This document shows positions 1-9,075 of a DNA stretch of 64,000 nt, one piece after another. Position numbers and translations under genes: made by a program. The DNA is taken from positions 81,985 through 145,984 of the forward strand of contig JBCCCR010000014.1 of the NCBI GenBank assembly GCA_039033415.1, written 5' to 3'. This DNA is from Pseudomonadota bacterium (GTDB lineage Bacteria > Pseudomonadota > Gammaproteobacteria > Xanthomonadales > SZUA-38). Below the pieces are notes generated by a model, which saw only the letters and a list, made by a program, of their open reading frames with translations, searched no databases and was not told the origin of the DNA. Positions within the stretch are counted from its first letter, which is position 1; every line of letters begins with the position of its first letter.

Positions 1-533
1 TGGCGCTGCTGCGAGGCCAGTTTGGCCTGGACGCGTTGAACGGCACCATGCGCGGAACGGTGCGCGTCAGCGCCATGGTGTTTGCAATTCTGATCGGCGC
101 AGCGGTTTTTTCGCTGGTCTTTCGAGGATTCGGCGGCGACGAAGCCGTTCACCGGCTGCTGACCGGCCTGCCGGGCGGAACGGTCGGCGCATTGCTGGCG
201 GTCATGGCGCTGATGTTTGTGCTCGGCTTTGTCCTCGACTTCATCGAGATCATTTTTGTGGTGGTGCCGATTGTCGGGCCAGCGCTCCTGACCATGGGCA
301 TCGATCCGATTTGGCTGGGCATCCTGATTGCCGTCAACCTGCAAACCTCGTTTCTCACACCGCCCTTCGGCTTTGCCCTGTTCTATCTGCGAGGCGTCGC
401 CGCCAGCACCGTCACCACCGGCGATATCTACCGTGGGGTGCTGCCATTCATTGCAATCCAGATCCTGGTGCTCGGTCTGATCGCCGCGGCGCCGTCCCTG
501 GTCACCTGGCTACCCGAACGCATCTACGGCTAG
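1..533 (+). CDS. TRAP transporter large permease (DctM family), C-terminal part
   Basis: The reading frame is open from base 3 and runs to a TAG stop, so the gene starts left of the window. About 176 residues are visible, with strongly hydrophobic segments. The stretch around TSFLTPPFGFALFYLRG is typical of the C-terminal third of DctM-type large permeases. In that family this subunit forms the sodium-driven channel that imports organic acids delivered by a periplasmic DctP receptor, with a small DctQ subunit. The receptor and small subunit would be expected to the left. The substrate cannot be told from this part. It converges on the MarR-GNAT gene. Confidence 0.9.
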   Translation, partial: ALLRGQFGLDALNGTMRGTVRVSAMVFAILIGAAVFSLVFRGFGGDEAVHRLLTGLPGGTVGALLAVMALMFVLGFVLDFIEIIFVVVPIVGPALLTMGIDPIWLGILIAVNLQTSFLTPPFGFALFYLRGVAASTVTTGDIYRGVLPFIAIQILVLGLIAAAPSLVTWLPERIYG

Positions 534-569
534 TGTCCCTTGAACAACTCGGCTGCTTGAAAGCCGCTT

Positions 570-620
570 TCGGCACATGGACGTGCCGACATTTTCGATG
601 GCTACAAGCCATTGAAAATG
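570..620. other. Two adjacent stem-loops in a convergent intergenic gap
   Basis: Positions 570-576 and 583-589 form a perfect 7-bp stem (TCGGCAC/GTGCCGA) with a 6-base loop. Positions 590-603 and 607-620 form a 14-bp stem (CATTTTC GATGGCT against AGCCATT GAAAATG, one G-T pair) with a 3-base loop. Neither stem is followed by a T-run on either strand. They sit between the TRAP permease end and the MarR-GNAT end, so a termination or transcript-end role or a repeat-family origin are the likely readings. Confidence 0.55.
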
Positions 621-642
621 CGAGCCAAGGGAAAATCGCGAC

Positions 643-1560
643 TCAAAGCTCCCGCATCATCCACCGGTTGCAGGCGTCGTGGCCGGTGGCTCCTATCGGG
701 CCGTCCAAGTCATCAAAGCCCTGCTTGCGGTAAAGGTGGCGAGCCTGGTGCATCACGTCCAGCGTCTCGAGGTAGCACCGGCGGTAGCCCAGCAGGCGGG
801 CAGTGTGGATGCAGTGCCTCAGGAGCTGCAGCCCCATCCCCTTGCCGCGAAGCTGCGGCATAAAGTACATCTTTTTGAGCTCGCAGATTTCATCGTCACC
901 CCCGACCAGCGGTCCGACGCCGCCACCGCCCAGCACCTCGTCGTGGTCGTCGACGACCACAAAATAGGCGCTGCCGGAGCCCTGGTAGGCGGTGTGCATG
1001 TCATTCACTTCCGGATCGCCGATGGAATACCCACAGCCGACGGCTCCGTGTTCGGTCATCACGTCGCGAATCACCCGGGCCATGGCGGCTTTGTCGTCTG
1101 ATCGGATCGGTCGAATGTGGAACGCCTCGCTAAGCCTCGCATAGCGCAGGGCCGAGGCGTATTGCTGCAGTCCGTCGAGCACGCCCTCGCGCGCCTCGTC
1201 GGGAACAAACGCCAGCGCCCGACGCACCTGGTCGTCTGCGCGGTCGTGAATTTCGTGGACTTTTTCGCGTCCGAGTTCGGTCAGCGAGAGGGGGCGGCGA
1301 CGCCGGTCACCACCGGGACGCCCCGCCGCCACCAGCCCAGCGGACACCAGTCGGTTGATCAGGCGGCTCATGCTCGACTTCTCCAGCAGCATAATTTCCG
1401 CCAGCTCTGAGGCGGTGGCCGTGCCCCGCGACTCCAGCTCCATCAGCAGATGGCATTCCGGTACGGTACTGCCGGGAATACACCCGGAACCATCGACAAC
1501 GCGGAATTCGCGCACTAAAGTACGGGCCGCTTGCCGTAAACCCTCGATCACTGGACCCAT
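643..1560 (-). CDS. MarR-type regulator fused to GNAT acetyltransferase
   Basis: This 305-residue protein has two domains. Residues about 30-110 form a winged helix of the MarR type (ASELAEIMLLEKSSMSRLINRL is the recognition region, followed by an arginine-rich wing RPGGDRRRRP). Residues about 148-300 form a GNAT N-acetyltransferase with the acetyl-CoA loop RGKGMG at 238-243. Fusions of this architecture are known in proteobacteria, where the MarR part binds operator DNA and the GNAT part presumably senses or modifies a small molecule. It is divergent from the dioxygenase gene with a 19-bp palindrome between them, suggesting that it controls that gene and itself. The acetylation substrate is unknown. 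Confidence 0.88.
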   Translation of the reverse strand: MGPVIEGLRQAARTLVREFRVVDGSGCIPGSTVPECHLLMELESRGTATASELAEIMLLEKSSMSRLINRLVSAGLVAAGRPGGDRRRRPLSLTELGREKVHEIHDRADDQVRRALAFVPDEAREGVLDGLQQYASALRYARLSEAFHIRPIRSDDKAAMARVIRDVMTEHGAVGCGYSIGDPEVNDMHTAYQGSGSAYFVVVDDHDEVLGGGGVGPLVGGDDEICELKKMYFMPQLRGKGMGLQLLRHCIHTARLLGYRRCYLETLDVMHQARHLYRKQGFDDLDGPIGATGHDACNRWMMREL

Positions 1561-1582
1561 ATGTATGTCTCATCCACCCAAT

Positions 1583-1601
1583 TAGTTGTAGAATGCAACT
1601 A
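1583..1601. promoter_or_regulatory. Putative MarR-family operator palindrome
   Basis: TAGTTG at 1583-1588 and CAACTA at 1596-1601 are perfect 6-bp inverted arms with a 7-bp spacer. The site lies in the 42-bp gap between the divergent MarR-GNAT and dioxygenase starts and ends one base before the preferred dioxygenase ATG. Its size, symmetry and position suit a MarR dimer. Binding by the neighbouring regulator is inferred. Confidence 0.6.
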
Positions 1602-1602
1602 T

Positions 1603-2358
1603 ATGAGTGAGTTTTCAACTTCTGACCGCGAGCGCTTCGACCGCGAAGGCTTTCTGCGGGTCCGAGGCCTGGCCGACCCGGCCGGACTGGAATCGATCCT
1701 TGAGCAGGTCCGTGCCGAGCTTGCCAGCCAGCCGATGGAGCTGGAAATCGACGTGGGTTATCCGGGCGCGCCGCGGAGCGAGGAAGACCGCGGGGCCTCA
1801 ACACCCCGCCGGCTCCTTGCCGCCTACGCCCGAAGCGGGGCCATCCAGGCGTGGGCCGCCGTCCCGGCACCGGTCGTCAGTCAGCTGCTGGGCTCCCCCA
1901 CGGTGTGGCTGAGCCAAGCACACCACAACTGCGTCATGACCAAATATCCGAGCTATTCCAGCGACACCCTCTGGCACCAGGACATCCGGTTCTGGGCGTT
2001 CGAACCGCCGCAGCTGGTGAACTGCTGGCTGGCGCTGGGCGAGGAGCGTACGGAAAACGGGGGCCTGCGGGTGATCCCGGGATCTCACCGTTGGGACCTG
2101 GAACCCGCCCGGCTCGATCAGGGGTACTTTCTCGATCCGCAGCATGCGGATAATGCGGCGGCCATCGATAAGTCGATTCAGCTGGATCTCGAGCCGGGTG
2201 ACGCCCTCTTTTTTCACGCTGGTCTATTTCATGCGGCTACCCGCAACCGCACCAACTCGGTCAAGCTCTCGCTCGTTTATTCCTATCATGGCGCCGGAAC
2301 CCGACCGGTTCCCGGCACGCGCTCGGCAGCGGTCGAAGAAATCCGTTTTGACTGCTGA
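1603..2358 (+). CDS. Phytanoyl-CoA dioxygenase family protein (Fe(II)/2-oxoglutarate oxygenase)
   Basis: With the ATG at 1603 the protein has 251 residues. The iron-binding HxD is His125-Gln-Asp127 (LWHQDIRFW) and the distal histidine is probably His210 (LFHAATRNRT), followed by an arginine in the usual 2-oxoglutarate position. ENGGLRVIPGSH is a family signature. PhyH-like enzymes hydroxylate varied small molecules and the substrate here is unknown. An in-frame ATG at 1561 would add 14 residues but would read through the palindrome, so 1603 is preferred although no good ribosome-binding site is visible. It overlaps trmJ and probably responds to the divergent MarR-GNAT regulator. Confidence 0.85.
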   Translation: MSEFSTSDRERFDREGFLRVRGLADPAGLESILEQVRAELASQPMELEIDVGYPGAPRSEEDRGASTPRRLLAAYARSGAIQAWAAVPAPVVSQLLGSPTVWLSQAHHNCVMTKYPSYSSDTLWHQDIRFWAFEPPQLVNCWLALGEERTENGGLRVIPGSHRWDLEPARLDQGYFLDPQHADNAAAIDKSIQLDLEPGDALFFHAGLFHAATRNRTNSVKLSLVYSYHGAGTRPVPGTRSAAVEEIRFDC

Positions 2359-3079
2359 AGGGCAGGACGCCGACCGGCTCAGGTTTGTCCTGGTCCGACC
2401 GTCGGTGCCGGGGAATATCGGCGCCACGGCCCGCGCGATAAAGACGATGGGGCATCACCAGCTGTGGCTCGTGTCTCCTGACACGGAGTTTCCTCACCGG
2501 GAAGCGACGCGGCGCGCCGTGGAGGCGGCCGACGTGTTGGAGCAGGCGACCGTTGTCGACACGCTGGCTGAGGCCCTGGCTGGGTGTCAGCTGAGCGTGG
2601 CGGTTTCCGCCCGGCGCCGGCATGCGGACTGGCCGATCTTGAGCCCGGACGAGCTAAGAGACCGGGTCAGCAGCGTTGAGGGCGAAGTGGCGCTGGTGTT
2701 TGGCCCGGAGTCCAGCGGTCTAAGCAATGAAGAGCTTTTCCAGTGCCGCCTGCAGACCATCATCGCGTCAAACCCGCGGTGCCCGAGCCTCAATCTGTCT
2801 CACGCCGTGCAAATCTATGCCTGGGAACTCGCCGGCCATTTCGCCGACCGGCCAACCGATCGCGTTGAGCGCCCCACTCAGGAACAGCTGCACCATCTCC
2901 TGGGCGAGGTCGACAAGCTCCTGGAAACCCTCGACTTTGCCCCGGCAGGCCTCGAAGACCCGCGCCTGGCCGCTGTCCTGCAGCGTGCCGACCTCAAGCT
3001 CGCCGACTGGTCGCTCCTGGAAGGTGTTCTGCGCCGCGCGCTCCAGCGTCTGTCCAGCTCCGCCGACGACGAGCGATAG
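2348..3079 (+). CDS. trmJ: tRNA (cytidine/uridine-2'-O-)-methyltransferase TrmJ
   Basis: The enzyme is a SPOUT-fold methyltransferase that 2'-O-methylates position 32 of several tRNAs using S-adenosylmethionine. Family signatures are present: an N-terminal VLVRPSVPGNIGATARA, then GPESSGLSNEE, then the knot region CPSLNLSHAVQIYAWEL. The TTG start at 2348 gives 243 residues, close to the roughly 246 of E. coli TrmJ. An in-frame ATG at 2288 would add 20 residues lying wholly inside the dioxygenase gene. The overlap with the preceding stop suggests co-translation with the dioxygenase, with no obvious functional link. Confidence 0.9.
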   Translation: MTAEGQDADRLRFVLVRPSVPGNIGATARAIKTMGHHQLWLVSPDTEFPHREATRRAVEAADVLEQATVVDTLAEALAGCQLSVAVSARRRHADWPILSPDELRDRVSSVEGEVALVFGPESSGLSNEELFQCRLQTIIASNPRCPSLNLSHAVQIYAWELAGHFADRPTDRVERPTQEQLHHLLGEVDKLLETLDFAPAGLEDPRLAAVLQRADLKLADWSLLEGVLRRALQRLSSSADDER

Positions 3080-3200
3080 ACACTGAATTCCGCGCTTCGC
3101 CTCGGGCGGCCACGTCCGGACACCAACTTTGCTACTGTGACCCAGCCGGCGCCTGATGGGCCGTGCAAATCACTCCGTGCCTTCAGCAAAAGGACGCCCT

Positions 3201-5975
3201 ATGCGCTTTCAGCACTCTGCGGCACTCGCCGCTTTCATCAACGTCGCGCGCCGTTTCCGGCCCGCGGTCTGTCGGGCTCTATGCCTCACCGCAGCGGCGC
3301 TGGCGGCCGGTCTGACGGCCAGTCCGGCCATCGCCCAGGTCAGCGGCGCGGGCACAGGTCTCGTGAGCAACCTCGGCGAACCGCTTTGGCCAGAAACGCG
3401 CTACAACCCCCAGGTGCCGACCTTCGAGAAAGTGCTGGGTTACCGGGCCGGCGAGCGCATCACCTCCACAGCCGCGGCCAGGCGTTACTTTGAAGCGCTG
3501 GCGGCCGCTCGCCCCAAGCAGCTGCAGTTCTTCAGCTACGGCGAATCCTGGCAGGGCCGACCGCTCTATTACCTGGCGATCGGCAGCGCTGAAAACATTC
3601 AGGGCCTGGAGCAGTTTGAAGTCGACATGCAGCAGCTGGCTGATCCGACGACGGATAGCGAGACGGCGGAGACGCTGCTCTCCCGACTTCCCGCGAGCGT
3701 CTGGCTCGCCTACAGCGTGCACGGTAACGAGATATCCCCGACCGACGCCGCGATGATGACGGCATACCATCTGCTGGCCGCCGAGGAAGATCCGGTTGTC
3801 GATCAGATTCTGGCGGAGACCATCGTCTGGCTGACGCCGGTCCAAAACCCCGACGGGCGGGAACGCTTTCTATTCAACTTCGATCAGACCCTGGGACTGA
3901 CGCCGGATACCGATCGACAGTCGGCGCAGCATGACCAGCCCTGGCCCGGCGGTCGGGTCAATCATTACCTGTTCGACCTCAACCGGGACTGGCTGGCCCT
4001 GACCCAGCCAGAGACGCGCGGTCACGTCGCGGCGCTGCGGCGCTGGCTGCCGCTGGTGTTTGTCGACCTGCACGAGATGGGGCCCGACGCCACGTACTAC
4101 TTTGCGCCGGAGGCGGTTCCCTACAATCCGCATCTGGCGAGCGACCAGCGGGCCAATCTGACCCTCTTCGGCCGCAATAACGCCCGTTGGTTCGATCGGT
4201 TTGGCATCGACTACTTCACCCGCGAGATTTTCGACGCCTTTTATCCGGGCTACGGCGCTTCCTGGCCGGCCTACTACGGCGCCGTGGCGATGACCTACGA
4301 ACAGGCTTCCGTCGGTGGACTGGCCATCCGGCGTCGCAACGGCAGCACCCTCACGTACGGCGACAGCGTCCGCAATCACTTTGTCACCTCGGTGTCGACC
4401 GCCCAGGCGACCGCCATTCATCGCGAAAAGCTGCTCCAGGACTTTCGCCGCTATCAGCTCAGCGCGGTCGCTGAGGGTGAGCGCGGCGTTCGGGAGTACC
4501 TGATCAGCAGCGCCGGCGACGCGTCAGCCGCGGACAAGCTGGCCGGCGTGCTGACGCAGCAGGGTGTATCCGTACGACGGGCCATCGAACCGTTCAGCGC
4601 CTGCGGCGAGGACTACCCGGCCGGCAGCTACGCCGTCTCGCTGGCACAGCCGGCAAAACGGCTGATTCGGACGCTCCTCGATCCGCAGGTCGACATGGAT
4701 GCCGAGTTCCTCGAGGAGCAGGAGCGCCGACGCAGCAAAGACTTGGGCGATCAGATCTATGACGTCACCAGCTGGTCCCTCCCGCTGATGTACAACGTGA
4801 CAACCCGGCCCTGCCAGCGCCCGACCAAAGGCGCTTTCGAGCCGACCGGATCGGAATGGGTTCGGCCCGGGTCGCTCGAGAACGCCGGCGCCACCGTGGC
4901 GTATCTTGCGCCCTGGGGCACCCGCGCGGCAGTCCGGCTGCTCACCGCCGCGTTGCGCGATGGACTCCGAGTCCGCGGCAGCGATCAGCCTTTTACGCAG
5001 AACGGCACCCGCTACCCGGCGGGCACGCTCATCATGCCGGTTGCCGGCAACCCGGTAGACCTTGGCGCCCGACTGGCAACGATGGCGCGGCGCAGCGGCG
5101 CCACCGTGATCGGCGTATCCGACAGCTGGGTCGAGGAAGGCCCCAACTTCGGAAGCTTTAACGTGACCGATCTACCGGCACCGCGCGTCGCCCTGGCCTG
5201 GGACAATCCGACGCGGATCTACTCCGCCGGCGCTGCGCGGTTCGTGATCGAACGCCAGTTCGGCTATCCGGTGACGCCGATCCGCAGTGACCGTCTCGCG
5301 CGGGCCGATCTGTCGGGCTACGACGTGCTGATCCTTCCGGAGACTTACTCACCCTATGCCACGGCACTGACCGCTAGCCTCGATGAGTGGGTACGTGAGG
5401 GCGGCACGGTCATCGCCCTGGGCAATGCGCTGGACGCGGTGATCCAGGGCAAAGAGCCCCTGCTGTCGCTCAAGCGAGAATATGACCACCGCAGCCCACA
5501 GCCCGCCGGCGGCAATGGTGACGAAGAGAACGTGAGCCCGGTTTCCGGCACGATGCTGACCGACCTCAAACAGTATGAGGCCGCGATCGCCGCGCCGGAG
5601 CAGTCGCCGGAATACGTGCCGGGCGTGTTGCTCAACGCGGACGTGGAGGGTGAACACTGGCTGGCGGCCGGCGTTAAACCGACGCTGAACGTGTTGCTGC
5701 GGGGCAATCGGATCTACGCGCCGCTGCGGCGCGACCAGGGCATAACCGTGGCGCGCTTTGGTGATCCCGATTCACTGCTGGTCAGCGGCTATCTGTGGCA
5801 GGAAAACCGCGAGCAGCTGGCCTTCAAGCCTTTTGTCGTGACCCGCCGCGTCGGGCGTGGCCACGTGATCGGGTTCACCGCCGACCCGAACGTCCGGGGT
5901 TACCTGGACGGCCTCAACGTGCTGTTTATGAACGCCGTGCTGCGCAGCGCCGGCCACAGCGCCCGGCTCCGCTGA
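3201..5975 (+). CDS. Secreted M14-family zinc carboxypeptidase with C-terminal amidotransferase-like domain
   Basis: The ATG at 3201 has AAAGGA seven to eight bases upstream, so it is preferred over an in-frame start 45 bases earlier. The 924-residue product begins with a signal peptide ending near ASPAIAQ. The peptidase domain carries zinc ligands His174 and Glu177 (VHGNE) and His291 (DLHEMG), and a probable catalytic Glu367 (TYEQAS). The C-terminal third (about residues 670-920) looks like a class I glutamine amidotransferase/ThuA-type fold (VLILPETYSPYA...WVREGGTVIALG). It is paralogous to the gene at 45683. The cell location is periplasm or outside. The real substrate is unknown. Confidence 0.88.
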   Translation: MRFQHSAALAAFINVARRFRPAVCRALCLTAAALAAGLTASPAIAQVSGAGTGLVSNLGEPLWPETRYNPQVPTFEKVLGYRAGERITSTAAARRYFEALAAARPKQLQFFSYGESWQGRPLYYLAIGSAENIQGLEQFEVDMQQLADPTTDSETAETLLSRLPASVWLAYSVHGNEISPTDAAMMTAYHLLAAEEDPVVDQILAETIVWLTPVQNPDGRERFLFNFDQTLGLTPDTDRQSAQHDQPWPGGRVNHYLFDLNRDWLALTQPETRGHVAALRRWLPLVFVDLHEMGPDATYYFAPEAVPYNPHLASDQRANLTLFGRNNARWFDRFGIDYFTREIFDAFYPGYGASWPAYYGAVAMTYEQASVGGLAIRRRNGSTLTYGDSVRNHFVTSVSTAQATAIHREKLLQDFRRYQLSAVAEGERGVREYLISSAGDASAADKLAGVLTQQGVSVRRAIEPFSACGEDYPAGSYAVSLAQPAKRLIRTLLDPQVDMDAEFLEEQERRRSKDLGDQIYDVTSWSLPLMYNVTTRPCQRPTKGAFEPTGSEWVRPGSLENAGATVAYLAPWGTRAAVRLLTAALRDGLRVRGSDQPFTQNGTRYPAGTLIMPVAGNPVDLGARLATMARRSGATVIGVSDSWVEEGPNFGSFNVTDLPAPRVALAWDNPTRIYSAGAARFVIERQFGYPVTPIRSDRLARADLSGYDVLILPETYSPYATALTASLDEWVREGGTVIALGNALDAVIQGKEPLLSLKREYDHRSPQPAGGNGDEENVSPVSGTMLTDLKQYEAAIAAPEQSPEYVPGVLLNADVEGEHWLAAGVKPTLNVLLRGNRIYAPLRRDQGITVARFGDPDSLLVSGYLWQENREQLAFKPFVVTRRVGRGHVIGFTADPNVRGYLDGLNVLFMNAVLRSAGHSARLR

Positions 5976-6031
5976 GACATTTGCGCGACCAGTTACGTCG
6001 TTAGGGAGACGCAGGCTAAGGAATCGGCGTC

Positions 6032-8929
6032 ATGAGATCAGCAACCCCACGGACGGCGGTTGGACATCGCGTAAGCACAATCATCCTCAGCGCAGGCGCG
6101 CTGTTGAGCGGGACAGCACTCGCCGGCACTCCCGCAGCCCCCTGCAGCCCGGGCCTCGCTCCGCCCTCGCTGGAGGCCGGCGATCTGGGGCCGGCGCCGG
6201 GCGGCAACTTTGTTGAACTGTGCTTTTCGGTTGTCAACGATCGGCCCCACAGCCGCAATGAGATCGCTTTTTCAAGTCTGGCGCTCCCGGCTGCCTCCGG
6301 GCTGACCGACACGAGCCGACTGGCGTTGACCGCCGGCGGTCGACAGGTGGCAGCCCAGTTTTCCATCCTCTCACGCTGGGGTGGACCGCTGGCTGACAAC
6401 ACTCGGCCGATTCGCTGGCTGCAGGTATCGCTGCCGGTCGCGCTGGCCGCGGACGCCCAGGCTGACTACCAGCTGCGAATTTACGACCAGCCCCCGCAAA
6501 CCGCTGACCCGCTGGCGGTTACCCTGACGGACGAAAACCCACTCTGGCTGGTCGATACCGGCGTCGCGCGCTTCCGCGTCGATCCGGAAGACCCGGCCCT
6601 GCTCCAGGAGCTCTGGACGGTGGCCGCTGGCAGCGCTGAACTGCTGGTGCGTGGCGGCGCGCAGGCGGGTCCACGGCTGGTATTCCTCGATGACCAGAAC
6701 CAGTCGGTGGCGCTCGGGGCACAGCCGTTCAGCGCCGTGCCACTGCCGGGCGGAGTGTTTGCCGATGGGTTTGAGGACCCCGTGACGGGCATCGGCGGCG
6801 AAGCCAGCCTGGCCGCCGCCGTGGTTGACCCCGGCAGCTTTGAGATTCTCGAAGCGGGCCCGGTGAAGGTCACGGTGGCGGCCCGCGGTCACTTTGTCGA
6901 CCCGGCCGGCAATAGCCTTTGCCAGCCCGACAACACAACCCCCTATGAAAGTCTGGGCTACAGCGTGGCGATGAGCTTTTTCCGCAACAGCCGAGACGTG
7001 GCGCTGGAGTTTGAGTTTCGCAACGAGTGCAGTGACGCCCAGTCGGGCCCCTGGACCGATCAGACACGCCGCGTCACCGAAGTGAGCTGGCAGTTTCCGC
7101 TGGTGGACCTCGCCGGCCAGACGGCGAGCTTTGGTGACGTCCTCGACGTGGGCAGCGGCCCGACCAGCTTGGCGCAGCTGCGCGGCGCTTTTGACGGCGG
7201 CGGCTGGCGGCGGCGAGCGCGGGCCAGCCGCAACGGTGCAATCGTCTCCGAGCCATCACGTTTTGCTCAGCCGCTGGTGGCGCGACTGTCCGCCGACTGG
7301 CTGCTTGGTCTGACCGCCGCATGGATGCGCTTTCGCGAACCCCAGTCACTGGAGGTTTCGGCCGAGGGGATCCGCGTTAACGTGGTTCATGGCGACCTGA
7401 CGCTGGGCGAAGGAAAGGGAATCTGGAACCATGCGCTGCTGGCGGTTGACGCGCGCTCGAGCGAGCCGCTGGAAGACCAGCTTGCTGTGCTGCGCCAGCG
7501 ACAGCTCGATTTCCTCGAGCGGGGCCTGCTGCCGCGCTTGCGGCTGGACCACCTTAACGCTGCCAGCGTTTTCCCGTCGCTGGGCACCGAGGCTCCCTCG
7601 GCGATCAAAACCGATTACCTGGCCTGGATGAATCTGCTCCATGACCAGACCGCCGGCCTCGGCGGCCAGCATGAGCGTAACGCCACCTTCGGTTCCCAGC
7701 TATGGCCCGACACGGGCTCCTCCGATCCGTTCAACGTCGACGCCGGCGCGCCCAATAACGTCAGCTCGGGCATGAACTACTGGGACCCGGCCGGCAACGA
7801 GCTGCTGGAGTTTCTGCGCAGCGGTGAGCCGCGCTGGGCCTGGGACTTCGCGCTCGCCGGCTACCGCACACAGCTGCACGCCGCCTACCTGAACACCGGA
7901 AACAACAGCCACGGCAATCGCGCCGGACTGGCGGTCACCTCGGGCGGACCGGGCTGCGAGCTATTTCAACCGCCGTGCGCGGCTGACGGCAGCGGCGGTG
8001 GCCAATGGCACCGGTCCGCCTTCGGCTCCGATGACTACACGTACGCCATGAGTGCCGAGCTCGGCTATACGCTGCGCCCCACCCTCGGCCTGCGAGAACG
8101 TTTTGCGCAGGCCGGACGGACGGTGGTCGGCCGCTACGATCCGGCCATTCCAGAGGGCAACCGGGAAGCTTTTGTCAACGCGATCAACATCACCCGCCAG
8201 GTCATTCAGCATCTGGAGATGCTCGCCAACTGCGCGGAGTTTGTGCCCGGCCCCGAGGGCGTGAGCTGTGACCAGCGGCTCCGGGAGATTGTGGGCGAGC
8301 TGGCGAGAGACAACCTCGCGGCCGGCATCCTTTGCCAGGGCGAGGTGAATTTCGCCAGCGGCATAAACGGGGATATTCCCGGCCCGCCAGCGCCCCTGCC
8401 CGATCGTTGCTTCACGCCGCAGCAGTTTATGCAGAATGCGCTGATGCTGCCGTTCTTTCACCGCTATTTCTTTAACTACGGAGATCCGCCGCAGGGTTCG
8501 GTCGGGCGTGCCCTGGGCGAGGCGCCGCGCGTGCTGTACGAGCAGGGGCTGGCGCAGGAACCGGGTGGCGCGCTCGACGTCGCGGGCGACTGGGCCGCCG
8601 CCCTGGACTGTCAGCTCAGCGGTGACGGTCGCTCGGTCGTGAGCTGCCAGGCCTCACCGGATTCCGATCTGATGACGGCGATGTCCGCACACACCAAACC
8701 TCATACCGCCGCCATGCTGCTGCTGGGCCACGAGGTTAATCCCGGCATCAACCTTTGTACGGTTGCGCGGGCCGCGCTCGACAGCCCCGGCTTTGGCGGC
8801 CTTCCGACCGACGCCAATGCCGGCTGGAACGGTGTGGGTCACTTCAACCAGGCGGGCTGGTGGAAAGGCAGTTCGCAGATGATGCAGTCGATGATTTTTG
8901 CCGTCGGGATCTACGACACCTGCCCCTGA
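6032..8929 (+). CDS. Large secreted PcRGLX/RIFT-barrel-like protein, possible polysaccharide lyase
   Basis: The 965-residue product starts with a signal peptide ending near GTALAG. Residues about 70-150 resemble the RIFT barrel at the start of exo-rhamnogalacturonan lyase-type proteins (LALPAASGL ... LSRWGGPLADNTRPIRWLQVSLP). GVARFRVDP starts the next beta-rich domain, and the last third is helix-rich. An FADGFED motif occurs near residue 247. The family link rests on pattern recognition only, so enzymatic function is uncertain. It follows the M14 peptidase by 56 bases on the same strand, which suggests a shared transcript and an extracellular degradation role. Confidence 0.6.
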   Translation: MRSATPRTAVGHRVSTIILSAGALLSGTALAGTPAAPCSPGLAPPSLEAGDLGPAPGGNFVELCFSVVNDRPHSRNEIAFSSLALPAASGLTDTSRLALTAGGRQVAAQFSILSRWGGPLADNTRPIRWLQVSLPVALAADAQADYQLRIYDQPPQTADPLAVTLTDENPLWLVDTGVARFRVDPEDPALLQELWTVAAGSAELLVRGGAQAGPRLVFLDDQNQSVALGAQPFSAVPLPGGVFADGFEDPVTGIGGEASLAAAVVDPGSFEILEAGPVKVTVAARGHFVDPAGNSLCQPDNTTPYESLGYSVAMSFFRNSRDVALEFEFRNECSDAQSGPWTDQTRRVTEVSWQFPLVDLAGQTASFGDVLDVGSGPTSLAQLRGAFDGGGWRRRARASRNGAIVSEPSRFAQPLVARLSADWLLGLTAAWMRFREPQSLEVSAEGIRVNVVHGDLTLGEGKGIWNHALLAVDARSSEPLEDQLAVLRQRQLDFLERGLLPRLRLDHLNAASVFPSLGTEAPSAIKTDYLAWMNLLHDQTAGLGGQHERNATFGSQLWPDTGSSDPFNVDAGAPNNVSSGMNYWDPAGNELLEFLRSGEPRWAWDFALAGYRTQLHAAYLNTGNNSHGNRAGLAVTSGGPGCELFQPPCAADGSGGGQWHRSAFGSDDYTYAMSAELGYTLRPTLGLRERFAQAGRTVVGRYDPAIPEGNREAFVNAINITRQVIQHLEMLANCAEFVPGPEGVSCDQRLREIVGELARDNLAAGILCQGEVNFASGINGDIPGPPAPLPDRCFTPQQFMQNALMLPFFHRYFFNYGDPPQGSVGRALGEAPRVLYEQGLAQEPGGALDVAGDWAAALDCQLSGDGRSVVSCQASPDSDLMTAMSAHTKPHTAAMLLLGHEVNPGINLCTVARAALDSPGFGGLPTDANAGWNGVGHFNQAGWWKGSSQMMQSMIFAVGIYDTCP

Positions 8930-8953
8930 TCTCGTCAGCCGGGTGCTTTTTGT

Positions 8954-8981
8954 GGCGGGCTCCGGCCACACGAAGCCCGCC
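8954..8981. other. Stem-loop between the PcRGLX-like and OmpA-domain genes
   Basis: GGCGGGCT at 8954-8961 and AGCCCGCC at 8974-8981 form a perfect 8-bp stem 24 bases after the upstream stop. It is flanked by TTTTT on the left and AAAA on the right. No T-run follows on the plus strand, so it is not a canonical intrinsic terminator for the gene before it. A role in transcript-end protection is possible. Confidence 0.4.
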
Positions 8982-9075
8982 AAAACCTGCTTAGGACAGT
9001 ATTCCCGAAAGCGAAGCTTTTCTGTCATGCTTATAATTACGCCTTCTGCAAGGAGACAACCGCCGGATTGCGGAC

